Below are positions 42,438 through 52,450 of a DNA stretch of 64,000 nucleotides, piece by piece. This DNA is from Bacillota bacterium (GTDB lineage: Bacteria; Bacillota_I; Bacilli_A; Erysipelotrichales; Erysipelotrichaceae). The stretch covers positions 45,142-109,141 of the forward strand of contig JAEWFD010000034.1 of NCBI GenBank assembly GCA_023388995.1, in the 5' to 3' direction. Made by a program: the position numbers and the translations under genes. Position 1 is the stretch's first letter. Each line of letters starts with the position of its first letter. The notes beneath the pieces were generated by a model, which was not told the DNA's origin, searched no databases, and saw only the letters and a program-made list of their open reading frames with translations.

Positions 42438-45400
42438 TTTCTGGTGAAGACGATATTACCGTTTGCCTCCACTTTGAAGGTAGAAGGCAGAATCACGTCA
42501 GATTTGGTACTCTTCAGTGACATCAGATTACTGCGCTTGCCGTCACTCATCCGAATATAAACAAGATATTCCCCAGCAGGCAGACTTACACGAGTACTGT
42601 TTTCCGGTTTCGTGTAAACGCGGACTTTGCTTAGATCAATGGATCCGCCATAGTAAGCATAGCTGTAATTATACTTTCCATTTGGATTCAACGTCTTATT
42701 CGCATTCAAATATGCGTCATAGACTGATTTCAAGGATAAGCGGAATGCCTTGTCCGGATTTGACGGATCATTCTTATTCAGGAAGATAATCTCTCTGACA
42801 AAGGCATCTGCCTTGTGATAATTGTTGAACTGCTCAAGAGAGTACCCTTTCAATGTCAGCGCATTTCCAGCATGGGCCGCATATACAACCCGGCTATTTT
42901 CATAGATTGGGAACTTGCCGTTGCTGTAATAGCTCAAGTCAATTCCATTTGGATTTGGTGTTGATGGATTTGATCCGCCGTTAGACGAATCACCCTTCAC
43001 CACCACACGCATTTGCTGAGTGTTCTGATAAGATCCGGTGCTAAAGGTTGTCCCCGCAACATAGGTTAAATTCAATGCATTTTTCAATGCCGTATGTCCG
43101 GAGAAGGTACCACTCGCCATACGAATATATGCAGCATACTCTCCTGCCGGAAGGGCAACCTTGCTGCCGCTGGTTGTTGTCATTGCATTCAGATCAACGT
43201 CTTGACGATAGAACGCATAGTCATAATTGAATATTTTACCTGGATTCACGGTTGCATGGTTTGTTAAGAACGTATTTTTATAAGCAGCCAGTGCATGGGA
43301 ATATACTTCCTTCGTACTGGTATTCACCAAAACCAATTCACGAGTAAATGCAGATGCAGTATCATAATTCATTTCCGGAGAGAAGGAATATCCTGAAAGT
43401 GACAGGACAGATCCCTTGGCTGTCAGCGTTTCCATGCGGTTATTATCAGAAACCAGCAAGGAATCGTTGGATATCTCGGTACCGGAAGTCGGCGGTGTCG
43501 GCGTACTGACGCCTGTATTCGTAACCACGATGGATAATTCTTGATTCGCATCTTGGGTAAATTGATAAGAAATCGTACCATCTACAACAACAAGTCCGCC
43601 CAGCGGGAATTGATCGCCGTTGACTAGCGGGAAGGTGCTATTAGCTCCATTTCCTGTTGCTTTGACAGCAAGCTTATAGGTTCCGGACGGCAAAGACTGA
43701 TATGCTGAATTCGCTTCTTTGCTGACTCCATAGAAATCAATGGTTCCTTCATACCAAGCATAGTCATAGTTATATGAACCTGTTGGATTGAAGGTGCTGT
43801 CATTGGTAAGCGATGTCAGATTCGTTGTTGTACGCAGCGGATGCGTATAGACTGCAGATCCGCTTGTAAACAAGAGAGTATATGTGATCGCCGACTGATT
43901 GGATGCATTGACCCCGCTGACGACACCTGTTCCCAAAATATATGGATTGGAGCTTACAAACAAGCTCTTAATGCGGTTGATTGTGGACGTTGAAGGATTC
44001 GTTGGCGTTGTAGGATCAGGTATTTGCGTGCCACCCATTGTTGCATAGGCTGCACTAATATAACCGGAATCCCCAGTCAATGGATTTAATACAACTTTAT
44101 ACCAGTTGCTGTTGCCATTCACAGCTGTTCCTTGTGCTGTCGACAGATACAATAGGGCGGAACGATCACTCGCTATGACCGCCTTGCTCTCTGCTGAAGT
44201 AGATGCACTAGCCCGTACATTCAAAGATGAACCTTGCGTCACAACAATATTTTCACCTGTAAAAGTAGCTGTATTTGCCTTGATCCACTTCGTTCTTGCC
44301 GGAGCTCTTGTATAATCAGTAATTACTTCATAATAAGTTCCTTCAGCAGTCTTCACTTCGCGAATCGCAACAAATGTCGCATTGGCATTGATCGGCGTTG
44401 TGGAAGCTGCGATATCGGTACGATAAGAATCGTACAGATTGGTGTTCATGGTTGCTTTTAAAACCCGTGGAGTATCATACGTAACTACATCCGTTGCCGG
44501 ATCAGTAATCGCATTGCCAATATTCTTAGGATCTTGGAACCCGCTCTTTGCAGTATTGATCATGCGAATATCGGATGCATTCACATATCCGTAATCGGAA
44601 TCTTTGCTGTAGAAATAGCCGGATGAAGTATCACTTGGTGCATCCATCACAACTTTATAGCGTCCGTTTGTTTCACCGCTTACGATAATCAACGGAATAT
44701 CGATCGCATCAAATACATAGTTATTGACCGTATTGTGATTCTGTATGACTTGTTTTACTGTCGATCCAGTCGCTGTTGTATATAGATTTACCCGCTGTTT
44801 CGTGGTAACTGCCAGCTGGTAGAAATTCAAATCCGCAAACCCGCTAAGCTTATCCAGCTCACGGTAGATGCTTGCAAGCTTAAAACCCCAGTTAGGATCT
44901 GATGCATACAGGGTATTAATCCCCGATTGCTTATCTCCGACATGGCTTCCATTGTAGCGTCCGCCGCCATCAAAAGGGTTTACATAGCCAAGTGACATCA
45001 AAGTTTTAAATTGTGATTCAATACCTGCGTAAACAGTGGCATATTTAGTAGCACTGCTGAATGGCGAAGAGTCATTGGCATTTACTCCAAACGGGTTATA
45101 TTTCGCCCGGGAAATTGTTGACATCCCATATGCCCCTTCCAATGTTGCTTTTACATAAATCAAAGCTGCATTGACGCCGTAATTATCCTGACCTTGCAGG
45201 AAGGCACTTCCGTTGTTATAGAGAATCGATTGCGGCCCGCTGTATTTATAGGCATAGCTTCCGCTGCAACTGACAGTTACACCGGAGCTGCTGTAACAAG
45301 TTGTAATCTGATCCCCGGCAGTCGGCTTATTCAAAAGCAGAAAAGAGTTGAATGCCTGTCCTGTCATTCTTGTTTTGGCTCTGGCCGGCAAGTATTGATA

Positions 45401-46339
45401 ATAATTATAATAAGGTGTCTGATTCAATGCTCTGCTGTTAGAGCCGGAGCGGATATCCTCTGTCATTGCTGAGATTGTTTCGTAGAAATAATGTCCCCCG
45501 TAAGATAAATACACCTTGCCCAGCTGCATGAAACTTGGACGGTCAGCATTGCCGCTGGTAATTAAAGAAGATGTTCCTGTTCCTCTCAATACATCAAGGA
45601 ACATAGAAGTGGAATCGTTGGGATTCACCCCATATCTAGTCAGTTTATAGCCATAAAAAATGGTACTGCTATATACCGCACTCGTTTTATCAATAAAAGT
45701 CGCCGGAACGATTTGGTGGATAAAGGCCCCTGAGCTATTGGTCAGCTTCAGGTATCCATCCGCTCCAGACATCATGACATAAGCCCATTCAGGACTCACG
45801 ACATCGATCATCAATGCATCCCGTTGACTAGTCGCATTCACATAAGTCTTTTTTGTACTTGCATTGGGACTGGTGTGAATGGTGAAAGTTGCGGAAGTTT
45901 GCGAATTATTCAATAGCACAACGCCATATTTGGCATAGGCGATTCTCTCTTCCCCGGCACCGACCATAATGACAACCGGAACCTTATCTTCACTGCCGCT
46001 TAAGCTTTGTGCTCTGTTTTTGGCGGAAGCAAAATCGGAAAAACACTGATCTGATAAATAGGATTTTCTTGGCGTAACTTGATAAGAGTCACCACCGCTT
46101 GGATTTTGCTCATAACCGCTGTTGATTGCGTAACCCGTCGCATATTGTCCTACATTACACCAAGTCACATTTATGGATTCCAAGGGAGCTGGTGTAGTAA
46201 TCTGCCCATTGTTTTCCCCGCTATATACAGTCTCTTCTGTCGACCCCGATACGGTATCGTCATTCCCCAAGACCGGCTGTATCATTTGTGCAAAAAGCAA
46301 CAACGCAATACAGCTTCTAACGAGCTGTTTGATTTTCAT
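42434..46339 (-). CDS. large secreted autolysin: glucosaminidase, SH3 and three C-terminal repeats
   Basis: A 1301-residue exported protein. Residues 1-25 are a signal peptide. A region of unknown fold spans about 50-340. A GH73-type glucosaminidase lies at about 360-510 (GQDNYGVNAALIYVKATLEG for the helix carrying the acid Glu, NPFGVNANDSSPF, and YNGSHVGDKQSG). Bacterial SH3-like segments follow at about 520-780, the clearest being QGSSLNVRASASTSAESK. Three related repeats of about 130 residues, at about 800-935, 955-1105 and 1155-1295, share a Y-N-Y-x-Y-A-x-Y core and L-P-x-G-x-Y turns; these may bind the cell wall. No sortase motif or transmembrane anchor is present. Confidence 0.85.
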   Translation of the reverse strand: MKIKQLVRSCIALLLFAQMIQPVLGNDDTVSGSTEETVYSGENNGQITTPAPLESINVTWCNVGQYATGYAINSGYEQNPSGGDSYQVTPRKSYLSDQCFSDFASAKNRAQSLSGSEDKVPVVIMVGAGEERIAYAKYGVVLLNNSQTSATFTIHTSPNASTKKTYVNATSQRDALMIDVVSPEWAYVMMSGADGYLKLTNSSGAFIHQIVPATFIDKTSAVYSSTIFYGYKLTRYGVNPNDSTSMFLDVLRGTGTSSLITSGNADRPSFMQLGKVYLSYGGHYFYETISAMTEDIRSGSNSRALNQTPYYNYYQYLPARAKTRMTGQAFNSFLLLNKPTAGDQITTCYSSSGVTVSCSGSYAYKYSGPQSILYNNGSAFLQGQDNYGVNAALIYVKATLEGAYGMSTISRAKYNPFGVNANDSSPFSSATKYATVYAGIESQFKTLMSLGYVNPFDGGGRYNGSHVGDKQSGINTLYASDPNWGFKLASIYRELDKLSGFADLNFYQLAVTTKQRVNLYTTATGSTVKQVIQNHNTVNNYVFDAIDIPLIIVSGETNGRYKVVMDAPSDTSSGYFYSKDSDYGYVNASDIRMINTAKSGFQDPKNIGNAITDPATDVVTYDTPRVLKATMNTNLYDSYRTDIAASTTPINANATFVAIREVKTAEGTYYEVITDYTRAPARTKWIKANTATFTGENIVVTQGSSLNVRASASTSAESKAVIASDRSALLYLSTAQGTAVNGNSNWYKVVLNPLTGDSGYISAAYATMGGTQIPDPTTPTNPSTSTINRIKSLFVSSNPYILGTGVVSGVNASNQSAITYTLLFTSGSAVYTHPLRTTTNLTSLTNDSTFNPTGSYNYDYAWYEGTIDFYGVSKEANSAYQSLPSGTYKLAVKATGNGANSTFPLVNGDQFPLGGLVVVDGTISYQFTQDANQELSIVVTNTGVSTPTPPTSGTEISNDSLLVSDNNRMETLTAKGSVLSLSGYSFSPEMNYDTASAFTRELVLVNTSTKEVYSHALAAYKNTFLTNHATVNPGKIFNYDYAFYRQDVDLNAMTTTSGSKVALPAGEYAAYIRMASGTFSGHTALKNALNLTYVAGTTFSTGSYQNTQQMRVVVKGDSSNGGSNPSTPNPNGIDLSYYSNGKFPIYENSRVVYAAHAGNALTLKGYSLEQFNNYHKADAFVREIIFLNKNDPSNPDKAFRLSLKSVYDAYLNANKTLNPNGKYNYSYAYYGGSIDLSKVRVYTKPENSTRVSLPAGEYLVYIRMSDGKRSNLMSLKSTKSDVILPSTFKVEANGNIVFTRK

Positions 46340-46423
46340 CTCGACTCACTCCTTTTCGATTTTTATTGTAACATAGTTATTCGGGATATTCTAGGAAAAT
46401 TGGGTCTGCTAAAAATTACCAAA

Positions 46424-46453
46424 GCAACTTACTGAAATTCAGCTATAAGTTGC
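46424..46453. other. inverted repeat upstream of the autolysin gene
   Basis: GCAACTTA (46424-46431) and TAAGTTGC (46446-46453) form a stem, with the inner CTGAAATTCAG a second palindrome. It lies about 85 bases upstream of the autolysin ATG and could be an operator or hairpin. Confidence 0.4.
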
Positions 46454-46593
46454 ATTTTCATAAAACAGCCGTTGCATGCCAGTCAATTGTATGTTTTCAA
46501 AGGGCAATATCTTTTCCCGCAGCAATGATTCAAACTGCACAGAACTATTTGATTTCCCTGCTATTTCCAGCCTTTTCAGATCCTCCTTATCTT

Positions 46594-46623
46594 GCAAAAA
46601 AAGAGCAAACTAGTATGCTCTTT
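46594..46623 (-). terminator. terminator of the Crp/Fnr gene
   Basis: On the minus strand AAGAGCA and TGCTCTT pair across a TACTAGTT loop and are followed by seven T residues. Confidence 0.88.
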
Positions 46624-46630
46624 CATTTAA

Positions 46631-47302
46631 TTAATCCGACCATGCATCTTTATCAATAATCTTAATTCCATATAATCCTGACTGCTGAATCATGCCCATA
46701 TCTTCTAATGTCATGATACTCTCTTTAATCCGGTCTCGGGAAAGTCCGATCATCTTAGACAGCTTGGTATAAGTTGTCGGCAATTGAAAGGTGCTTGCAT
46801 CATTGGCTTTGCTCAGCCAAAGCAACAAATCACGAATCTTTTCTACTGCCAATGACTTCGAGGTAGCTTCATTGAAGCGATCCACAAAAACACGTTCCAG
46901 TACCGAGCAATGAAACAGCTGCCGATAGAACATCGGATGACTATTCAAATACTCGTAAAATTGTGTTCGTTCAAACCAGCAGACTTCACACTCCTGACAA
47001 AGCTCCAATTCATAGCGATCTTCACTGAACTCATTGGAAGAGTAATCAATCAAGTGGTTGGTACTAATGAACTTTGCAGGTAATTCCTCACCATTCTGTA
47101 AAATCCTCGTCAAAATCCCTAATCCATTCAATAAGAAACCAACATATTCCATATCATGTAATTCCACTACCGCTTTTTTAGAATAATGTTTTACATGACT
47201 GCTGACATGCTTCAAAAAATCGATTCGATCCATTAGAATTATATTGCGGAATAGTGCACAATCGTAACTCGCTTTTCTTTGTCCCATGCTATCACTCCGC
47301 AC
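46631..47302 (-). CDS. Crp/Fnr-family transcriptional regulator
   Basis: About 220 residues. The first 130 form a cyclic-nucleotide-type beta roll (VELHDMEYVGFLLNGLGILT, then LPAKFISTNHLIDY). A linking helix and a winged helix follow at about 155-215 (PTTYTKLSKMIGLSRDRIKE). No Fnr-type N-terminal cysteine cluster is present; CQECEVCWF in the beta roll has three cysteines close together, which might sense redox. The start is at 47302 or at the ATG 18 bases on. Two similar palindromes upstream may be its operators. Confidence 0.87.
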   Translation of the reverse strand: MRSDSMGQRKASYDCALFRNIILMDRIDFLKHVSSHVKHYSKKAVVELHDMEYVGFLLNGLGILTRILQNGEELPAKFISTNHLIDYSSNEFSEDRYELELCQECEVCWFERTQFYEYLNSHPMFYRQLFHCSVLERVFVDRFNEATSKSLAVEKIRDLLLWLSKANDASTFQLPTTYTKLSKMIGLSRDRIKESIMTLEDMGMIQQSGLYGIKIIDKDAWSD

Positions 47303-47327
47303 CTAGCATACTAAATGTAGAAAAAAG

Positions 47328-47398
47328 AAATTGCCGAATATTCGGCAATTTAATGGTACTTTCGCGATTTTTCTATTATTTTTGCAGAATATTCTGCA
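47328..47398. promoter_or_regulatory. two GAATATTC-centred palindromes upstream of the Crp/Fnr gene
   Basis: AAATTGCCGAATATTCGGCAATTT (24 bases, 47328-47351) and TGCAGAATATTCTGCA (47383-47398) are perfect palindromes with the shared core GC-N-GAATATTC-N-GC, centred 51 bases apart. On the minus strand the first is followed by a T-rich run and can also terminate the DUF1622 gene. Confidence 0.6.
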
Positions 47399-47403
47399 TT
47401 TTT

Positions 47404-47748
47404 CTATCCGTGTGCAGCATTCTTTGCATGCTCGGCTTCTGCTTTCATTTCGTAGTGAAGCAATAAGGAAAGCATCATTCGAATGGCTACAATGCCAAAT
47501 AGTACCAACACTTCGGTTAAAGACGGGATCAAAACGGATTTTAAAATTTCGGCTCCCATCAATACTTGCAAGCCCACCGCAAAGACATTGCTGAGGTCAA
47601 TAACAAGATTATAATTGGTGTGCTTCATTAGTGATGTCAGATATTTGAAAAAGCACCCGAGAAATCCAATTACCACAATGATTATGCCGATAATCTCAAT
47701 AAAGGCCACCAGCTCCGGCAAATATGCATTAATTAAATGATGAAACAT
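47404..47748 (-). CDS. DUF1622 family membrane protein
   Basis: A 114-residue membrane protein with three spans. AFIEIIGIIIVVIGFLGC, then LVIDLSNVFAVGLQVLMGAE with the family pattern for the second span, and EVLVLFGIVAIRMMLSLLLH for the third. Members are widespread small membrane proteins of unknown role. It is monocistronic and located next to the Crp/Fnr regulator, which might control it. AAAGGGAAAGTT precedes the ATG. Confidence 0.9.
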   Translation of the reverse strand: MFHHLINAYLPELVAFIEIIGIIIVVIGFLGCFFKYLTSLMKHTNYNLVIDLSNVFAVGLQVLMGAEILKSVLIPSLTEVLVLFGIVAIRMMLSLLLHYEMKAEAEHAKNAAHG

Positions 47749-47956
47749 AACTTTCCCTTTCTTCTATACTTTCTTAGTCCCAGCATCAGTATAGTACATG
47801 TAAACAGGAAACTCAAGGGAGTAAGATAGTTTCCCCTTCAAAAATGCATTTCGCAATCGAAAATAAGCTAGCCATTTGATATATATTTGTATTATACTCC
47901 ATTTTTAAATACATATTGTTGATATAAATTAATTCCATAATATTGCTCTATGCGAA

Positions 47957-47985
47957 CAAAAAAGCTTGTGTATTTGACACAAGCT
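47957..47985 (-). terminator. terminator of the V-ATPase operon
   Basis: AGCTTGTGT (47963-47971) pairs with ACACAAGCT (47977-47985), followed on the minus strand by six T residues. It overlaps the stop codon of the D subunit gene. Confidence 0.88.
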
Positions 47986-48625
47986 AACTTTCTATTTCTT
48001 TTAATGCTGCTTTCAATGCTTTTTGCTGCTTGATGACTTTCAAGCGGGTAAACTCTTCGCGTTCCTTTTCTTCCAGTGCTTCGGTGATGAATTTCACTTG
48101 GCTATGGTAGTTGGGAATGACAATGTTACGCAAGGCATTGGCACGCTTCTGCGTCTTCTGAATTTCTTTTGCTAAGCGGAAGACACTGTTGTCAATTTCT
48201 GCCAAGACAATGGTAATGTCTTTCGCTTTGTTGAACATAATGTACGCTTCGTCCAGTTTAGAGTTTGATTCATCAAAGCCATACTGGAATTCCAGCTTGT
48301 ATTCATCCAAGCTGACATTGGGAATTTCCACCCCCATGACACTCCGGTACTTCACATGAATCCCGGAATCAATGCGAATGGCATTCGCAATTTCCGTTAC
48401 AACCCCTAAAGACATATTGGCTTGCTGCAAAGCAGCGTATGCTTCGATATACGTCTGCGTAATTTCATTACGCAGATACTTCACCTTATCCACAAGAGCC
48501 ATCATTTCCCGGATGAGAACATTGCGTTTACGATCCATCAGATCATAGCCAAGCTTGGCCAGCTCCAATGACTTCTTAACTGCAATCAGATTCCCCTTGG
48601 TTGGTGAGATCCGGATATCTGCCAT
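47984..48625 (-). CDS. ntpD: V-type ATPase subunit D
   Basis: A 213-residue coiled-coil shaft subunit of the V1 rotor. The start DIRISPTKGNLIAVKKSLEL is the family signature (S-P-T-K-x-x-L), followed by KLGYDLMDRKRNVLIREM, and a C-terminal helix with QKRANALRNIVIPNY, which is also conserved. It couples ATP hydrolysis in A3B3 to the membrane ring. It is the last gene of the operon, one base after subunit B. Confidence 0.96.
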   Translation of the reverse strand: MADIRISPTKGNLIAVKKSLELAKLGYDLMDRKRNVLIREMMALVDKVKYLRNEITQTYIEAYAALQQANMSLGVVTEIANAIRIDSGIHVKYRSVMGVEIPNVSLDEYKLEFQYGFDESNSKLDEAYIMFNKAKDITIVLAEIDNSVFRLAKEIQKTQKRANALRNIVIPNYHSQVKFITEALEEKEREEFTRLKVIKQQKALKAALKEIES

Positions 48626-48626
48626 A

Positions 48627-50066
48627 TTATGCTCCTAGCAAAATGGCATCTAAATCGCCATCTTTTAAGGCTGAGAAATATGCGATTGCCTTTTCTTTAT
48701 TGTAATATTGATCAATCACATCTTGACCGATACGATCCAATTCTGTTTTAGGAAGCAAGGATAGCAGATGCCAGCCCAAGTCCAACGTTTCAATGACATC
48801 ACGGTTGTTGTCGAAGCCTTGACCAATATAGAATTGTTCAAATAAGCGGCCAAATGCCATGTAAGTACGATCCGTCTTCGATAATTCTTCTTCCCCGATA
48901 ACGGAAGCAAGCGACTTCGCATCTTGCACCTTTGCGTATGCCGCAAACAATTGCGTGCTGACCGCAGAGTGATCCTTGCGTGTATATCCTTCGCCGATTC
49001 CATCCTTCATCAAACGTGACAAGGATGGCAATACACCAATTGGCGGATAAATGCCACGTTGATGCAAGTTGCGATCTAGTACAATTTGCCCTTCGGTAAT
49101 ATAGCCGGTCAAGTCCGGTACAGGGTGTGTGATATCATCATTGGGCATCGTCAAAATAGGAATTTGGGTAACCGAACCCTCACGTCCTTCAACGATTCCT
49201 GCTCTTTCGTACAACGAAGCCAAATCGGAATACAGATATCCCGGATATCCTTTACGGCCCGGAATCTCTTCCTTGCTGCTGCTGAATTCACGCAATGCCT
49301 CACAATATGAAGTTACATCACTCATAATGACCAGAATATGCATTCCTTCATCATAAGCCAGATATTCAGCAACTGTCAGTGCACAACGCGGAGTCAGAAT
49401 ACGCTCAATAATCGGGTCGTTGGACAAGTTCAAGAACATAACAACCTTTTCCATGACTCCGGTTTCTACAAATGATTTACGGAAGAAATCCGCAACGTCG
49501 TTTTTAACACCCATTGCCGCAAAGACGATTCCAAATTGCTTTCCTTCTTCTTTTGCGATGTTCGCTTGTCTGACAATCTGAACAGCCAATTGGTTGTGCG
49601 GAAGCCCTGATCCTGAGAAGATCGGTAGCTTTTGCCCGCGAATCAACGTATTCAAACCATCAATCGCACTCACCCCGGTATTAATATAGTTACGCGGATA
49701 TTTCCGGCAAACAGGATTCAAGGAACGACCATTGATATCCAGTTTCTTTTGGGCATACACCTCACCAAGACCATCGATCGGTTTCCCGGCACCGTTGAAG
49801 ACACGTCCCAGAATTTCTCTTGACAAAGAGATTTCCATCGGGCGGCCTAGCAACTTGGTTTTGGTATTGCTTTTGGAAAGCCCGCTGGTTCCTTCAAATA
49901 CCTGAATTACAGCTTTGCTTCCGGTAATTTCCACGACTCTTCCCATCCGGGTAGAGCCATCAGCCACTGCTATTTCCACAACTTCTTCAAAGCTGACATC
50001 CTGTACATGGTCTAATACAACCAGAGGACCCTTAATTTCACTTAATCCAACATATTGCAGATTCAT
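48627..50066 (-). CDS. ntpB: V-type ATPase subunit B
   Basis: A 479-residue non-catalytic subunit of the V1 head. YVGLSEIKGPLVVLDHVQDV at the N-terminus, ISREILGRVFNGAGKPIDGL, and QKLPIFSGSGLPHNQLA mark it; the last replaces the P-loop, which is normal for B subunits. The arginine finger region EYPGYLYSDLASLYERAG-like GYLYSDLASLYERAGIV is present. It alternates with A subunits. It starts 15 bases after subunit A with GGAGGAACC upstream. Confidence 0.97.
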   Translation of the reverse strand: MNLQYVGLSEIKGPLVVLDHVQDVSFEEVVEIAVADGSTRMGRVVEITGSKAVIQVFEGTSGLSKSNTKTKLLGRPMEISLSREILGRVFNGAGKPIDGLGEVYAQKKLDINGRSLNPVCRKYPRNYINTGVSAIDGLNTLIRGQKLPIFSGSGLPHNQLAVQIVRQANIAKEEGKQFGIVFAAMGVKNDVADFFRKSFVETGVMEKVVMFLNLSNDPIIERILTPRCALTVAEYLAYDEGMHILVIMSDVTSYCEALREFSSSKEEIPGRKGYPGYLYSDLASLYERAGIVEGREGSVTQIPILTMPNDDITHPVPDLTGYITEGQIVLDRNLHQRGIYPPIGVLPSLSRLMKDGIGEGYTRKDHSAVSTQLFAAYAKVQDAKSLASVIGEEELSKTDRTYMAFGRLFEQFYIGQGFDNNRDVIETLDLGWHLLSLLPKTELDRIGQDVIDQYYNKEKAIAYFSALKDGDLDAILLGA

Positions 50067-50080
50067 ATGGTTCCTCCTTT

Positions 50081-51832
50081 CTATACGACCTGACGGATCG
50101 CATCATCAATCTTTTGATAATAGCCATCAAGCATCTTCAAGTTATTGTTTGGAACATCATATTTGATCTTGATTAATTCTTCAAAAATACCGGTCTCGAC
50201 AATCGCCCGCACGGTAATGCGCTGATTGACAAGCTCCATTGCTGACTTACGCAGGTAAGAAATCAGCTGCAGCATTTTGAATTGCTTCTCAAACGGAACA
50301 AACGTATCTTCCGGGTGGAAAGCATTTTGCTGCAGATAGCCAACCCGGATCACGCGAGCGATTTCCAGCGTCAGCTTTTGATCATCCGGCAAAACATCGC
50401 TTCCGATCAGCTTTACGATTTCCATCAGCTGCGTTTCTTCATGCAGGATTTGGATCATCTCGGCACGAAGCGGAAAGAATTTGCGGTCAATATTGGTATC
50501 ATACCAGCGTTTTAAATCATCCAGGTATTCACTGTAACTTGTTGTCCAGTTAATTGCCGGGAAGTGGCGGGTATATGCCAAGTTTTTATCCAGTGCCCAG
50601 AAACTGCGCACAAATCGTTTGGTATTTTGGGTTACCGGTTCGGAGAAGTCTGCTCCTTGCGGCGATACGGCACCAATGATGGTAACCGAACCAATGCCGG
50701 CAGCCAAGGTATCTACATATCCGGCACGTTCATAGAATTGGGAAATACGGGATGGCAAGTATGCCGGGAAGCCTTCTTCCGCAGGCATTTCTTCCAAGCG
50801 TCCGGAAATCTCCCGGAGTGCTTCTGCCCAGCGAGAAGTGGAATCCGCCATGATCGCTACATGATAACCCATGTCCCGATAATATTCAGCTAAGGTAATT
50901 CCGGTATAAATGCTTGCTTCCCGAGCTGCAACCGGCATGTTGGATGTATTCGCAATCAGTACGGTACGATCCAGCAACGGACGTTTTGATTTCGGGTCAA
51001 TCAGTTCGCTGAACTCTTCCAAAACCTGCGTCATTTCATTGCCGCGTTCCCCACAGCCGACATAGACGATAATATCCGCATCGCACCACTTTGCAAGCTG
51101 ATGCTGGGTCATTGTTTTTCCGGCACCAAAGCCGCCAGGTACAGCTGCAGCGCCGCCCTTGGCAATCGGGAAGAACGTATCAATTACCCGTTGCCCGGTC
51201 ACCAGCGGAATGCTGATCAGATGGCGTTTGCCCACCGGACGAGGCTGACGAATCGGCCATTTCTGCACCATCGTCAAGTCATGTTCTTTTCCTTCGCTGT
51301 CTTTGATAGTCACAATGACATCATTGATGCAATGCAGGCCTGAATCTGCTACCTTTGTAACAACACCTTCCAGTGTTGGCGGAACCATCAAGCGATGTTC
51401 AATCAAAGATGTTTCCGGGCAAGTTGCATAAATCTGACCGCTCACCAAATGGTCTCCCACAGCCACTTTGATGGTTGTATCCCACGTTTGTTCTTCGTTT
51501 AATGTGGCAATTCCGCGCCCTTCCGCTACATACATCCCGAATTTTTCGCTCATTTCCCGCAGCGGACGTTCAATTCCGTCGAAAATATTGGTTAAAATAC
51601 CAGGCCCTAATGTTGCGCAAAGCAAGGAACCACTTTGAAATACCGGTTCTCCAACTTTAACTCCTGTTGTGGATTCATAAACCTGTACAGTTGTAAAGGT
51701 ATCATCAATTCCAATGACTTCTCCAAGCAGCTGTTTGTTGGATACATAAACCATTTCCAGCATTTGAAAGTCACTGGCATTTTTCATCTTTACAACGGGA
51801 CCATTGATGGAATAGATGGTATTTGTATTCAT
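50081..51832 (-). CDS. ntpA: V-type ATPase catalytic subunit A
   Basis: A 583-residue catalytic subunit. Walker A is GGFGAGKTMTQHQLAKW; the A-subunit-specific bulge domain before it contains MVQKWPIRQPRP and RPVGKRHLISIPLVTGQRVID. GERGNEMTQVLEEFSEL holds the catalytic Glu. VSPQGADFSEPVTQNTKRFV is a family motif. ATP is split here to pump ions, or made in reverse. It lies 20 bases after subunit E with GAGGTGAAACA upstream. All expected residues for activity are present. Confidence 0.97.
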   Translation of the reverse strand: MNTNTIYSINGPVVKMKNASDFQMLEMVYVSNKQLLGEVIGIDDTFTTVQVYESTTGVKVGEPVFQSGSLLCATLGPGILTNIFDGIERPLREMSEKFGMYVAEGRGIATLNEEQTWDTTIKVAVGDHLVSGQIYATCPETSLIEHRLMVPPTLEGVVTKVADSGLHCINDVIVTIKDSEGKEHDLTMVQKWPIRQPRPVGKRHLISIPLVTGQRVIDTFFPIAKGGAAAVPGGFGAGKTMTQHQLAKWCDADIIVYVGCGERGNEMTQVLEEFSELIDPKSKRPLLDRTVLIANTSNMPVAAREASIYTGITLAEYYRDMGYHVAIMADSTSRWAEALREISGRLEEMPAEEGFPAYLPSRISQFYERAGYVDTLAAGIGSVTIIGAVSPQGADFSEPVTQNTKRFVRSFWALDKNLAYTRHFPAINWTTSYSEYLDDLKRWYDTNIDRKFFPLRAEMIQILHEETQLMEIVKLIGSDVLPDDQKLTLEIARVIRVGYLQQNAFHPEDTFVPFEKQFKMLQLISYLRKSAMELVNQRITVRAIVETGIFEELIKIKYDVPNNNLKMLDGYYQKIDDAIRQVV

Positions 51833-51852
51833 TGTTTCACCTCAATTCCTAT

Positions 51853-52440
51853 CTATAATACAAGTTTCGAATTCTCATAGAACCATTTCTTCTGTTCTGC
51901 CAAGATGGCTTCCATGGTATGATCGAATTCCATTTTCTTATCCGCACTGATAAATAAAAACCCGCCCAGCACATTGCTGTCATCTTTGATTGCAACGATC
52001 GGTGTTGTTTGCTTGCCAGCCCATTCCTGTGCCAAAGCAAGATCACTTTCCCGCACCCGCAATTCTCCACCTTGTTTAGCCAGTTCCGAAAGCTGCTCTA
52101 ATTTGCTTTCCAAGTAACCGCGGTAAGAGGATGACTTGCTGAAGGCCAGCAATTCTTCATAAACGCTATCCAAAAGATTATTTACCAGGGCATTTCTGCT
52201 CTCCAGCAAATCCTGTTTCAAACTCCATTTGGCTTGTGATTCATTTTGAATCAAAGACAATTTCAAATCCGCAAGTTCCTGCTGAATATACAGTTTTGTT
52301 TCTTCATCCAGCTTATCCTTGTAATGCTTCATTTCTTCTTTGAATTCCTGTTCCAGCTTCTCATTGGCACTTGTCAATTCTTGATCGACACGCTGCTCAA
52401 TTGCTTGAATCAGGTTTTTTGTATTCTTCTCTAGTTGCAT
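51853..52440 (-). CDS. ntpE: V-type ATPase subunit E (peripheral stalk)
   Basis: About 195 residues, starting at ATG 52438-52440 after GAGGTGAATCGC. An upstream extension overlaps the F subunit gene and was rejected. The N-terminal 100 residues are a long charged helix (QLEKNTKNLIQAIEQRVDQE) of the peripheral stalk; the C-terminal part is globular (SSYRGYLESKLEQLSELAKQ, and the glycine-rich GGFLFISADKKMEFDHTM). It pairs with subunit G to hold the head still against the motor. Confidence 0.88.
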   Translation of the reverse strand: MQLEKNTKNLIQAIEQRVDQELTSANEKLEQEFKEEMKHYKDKLDEETKLYIQQELADLKLSLIQNESQAKWSLKQDLLESRNALVNNLLDSVYEELLAFSKSSSYRGYLESKLEQLSELAKQGGELRVRESDLALAQEWAGKQTTPIVAIKDDSNVLGGFLFISADKKMEFDHTMEAILAEQKKWFYENSKLVL

Positions 52441-52450
52441 GCGATTCACC

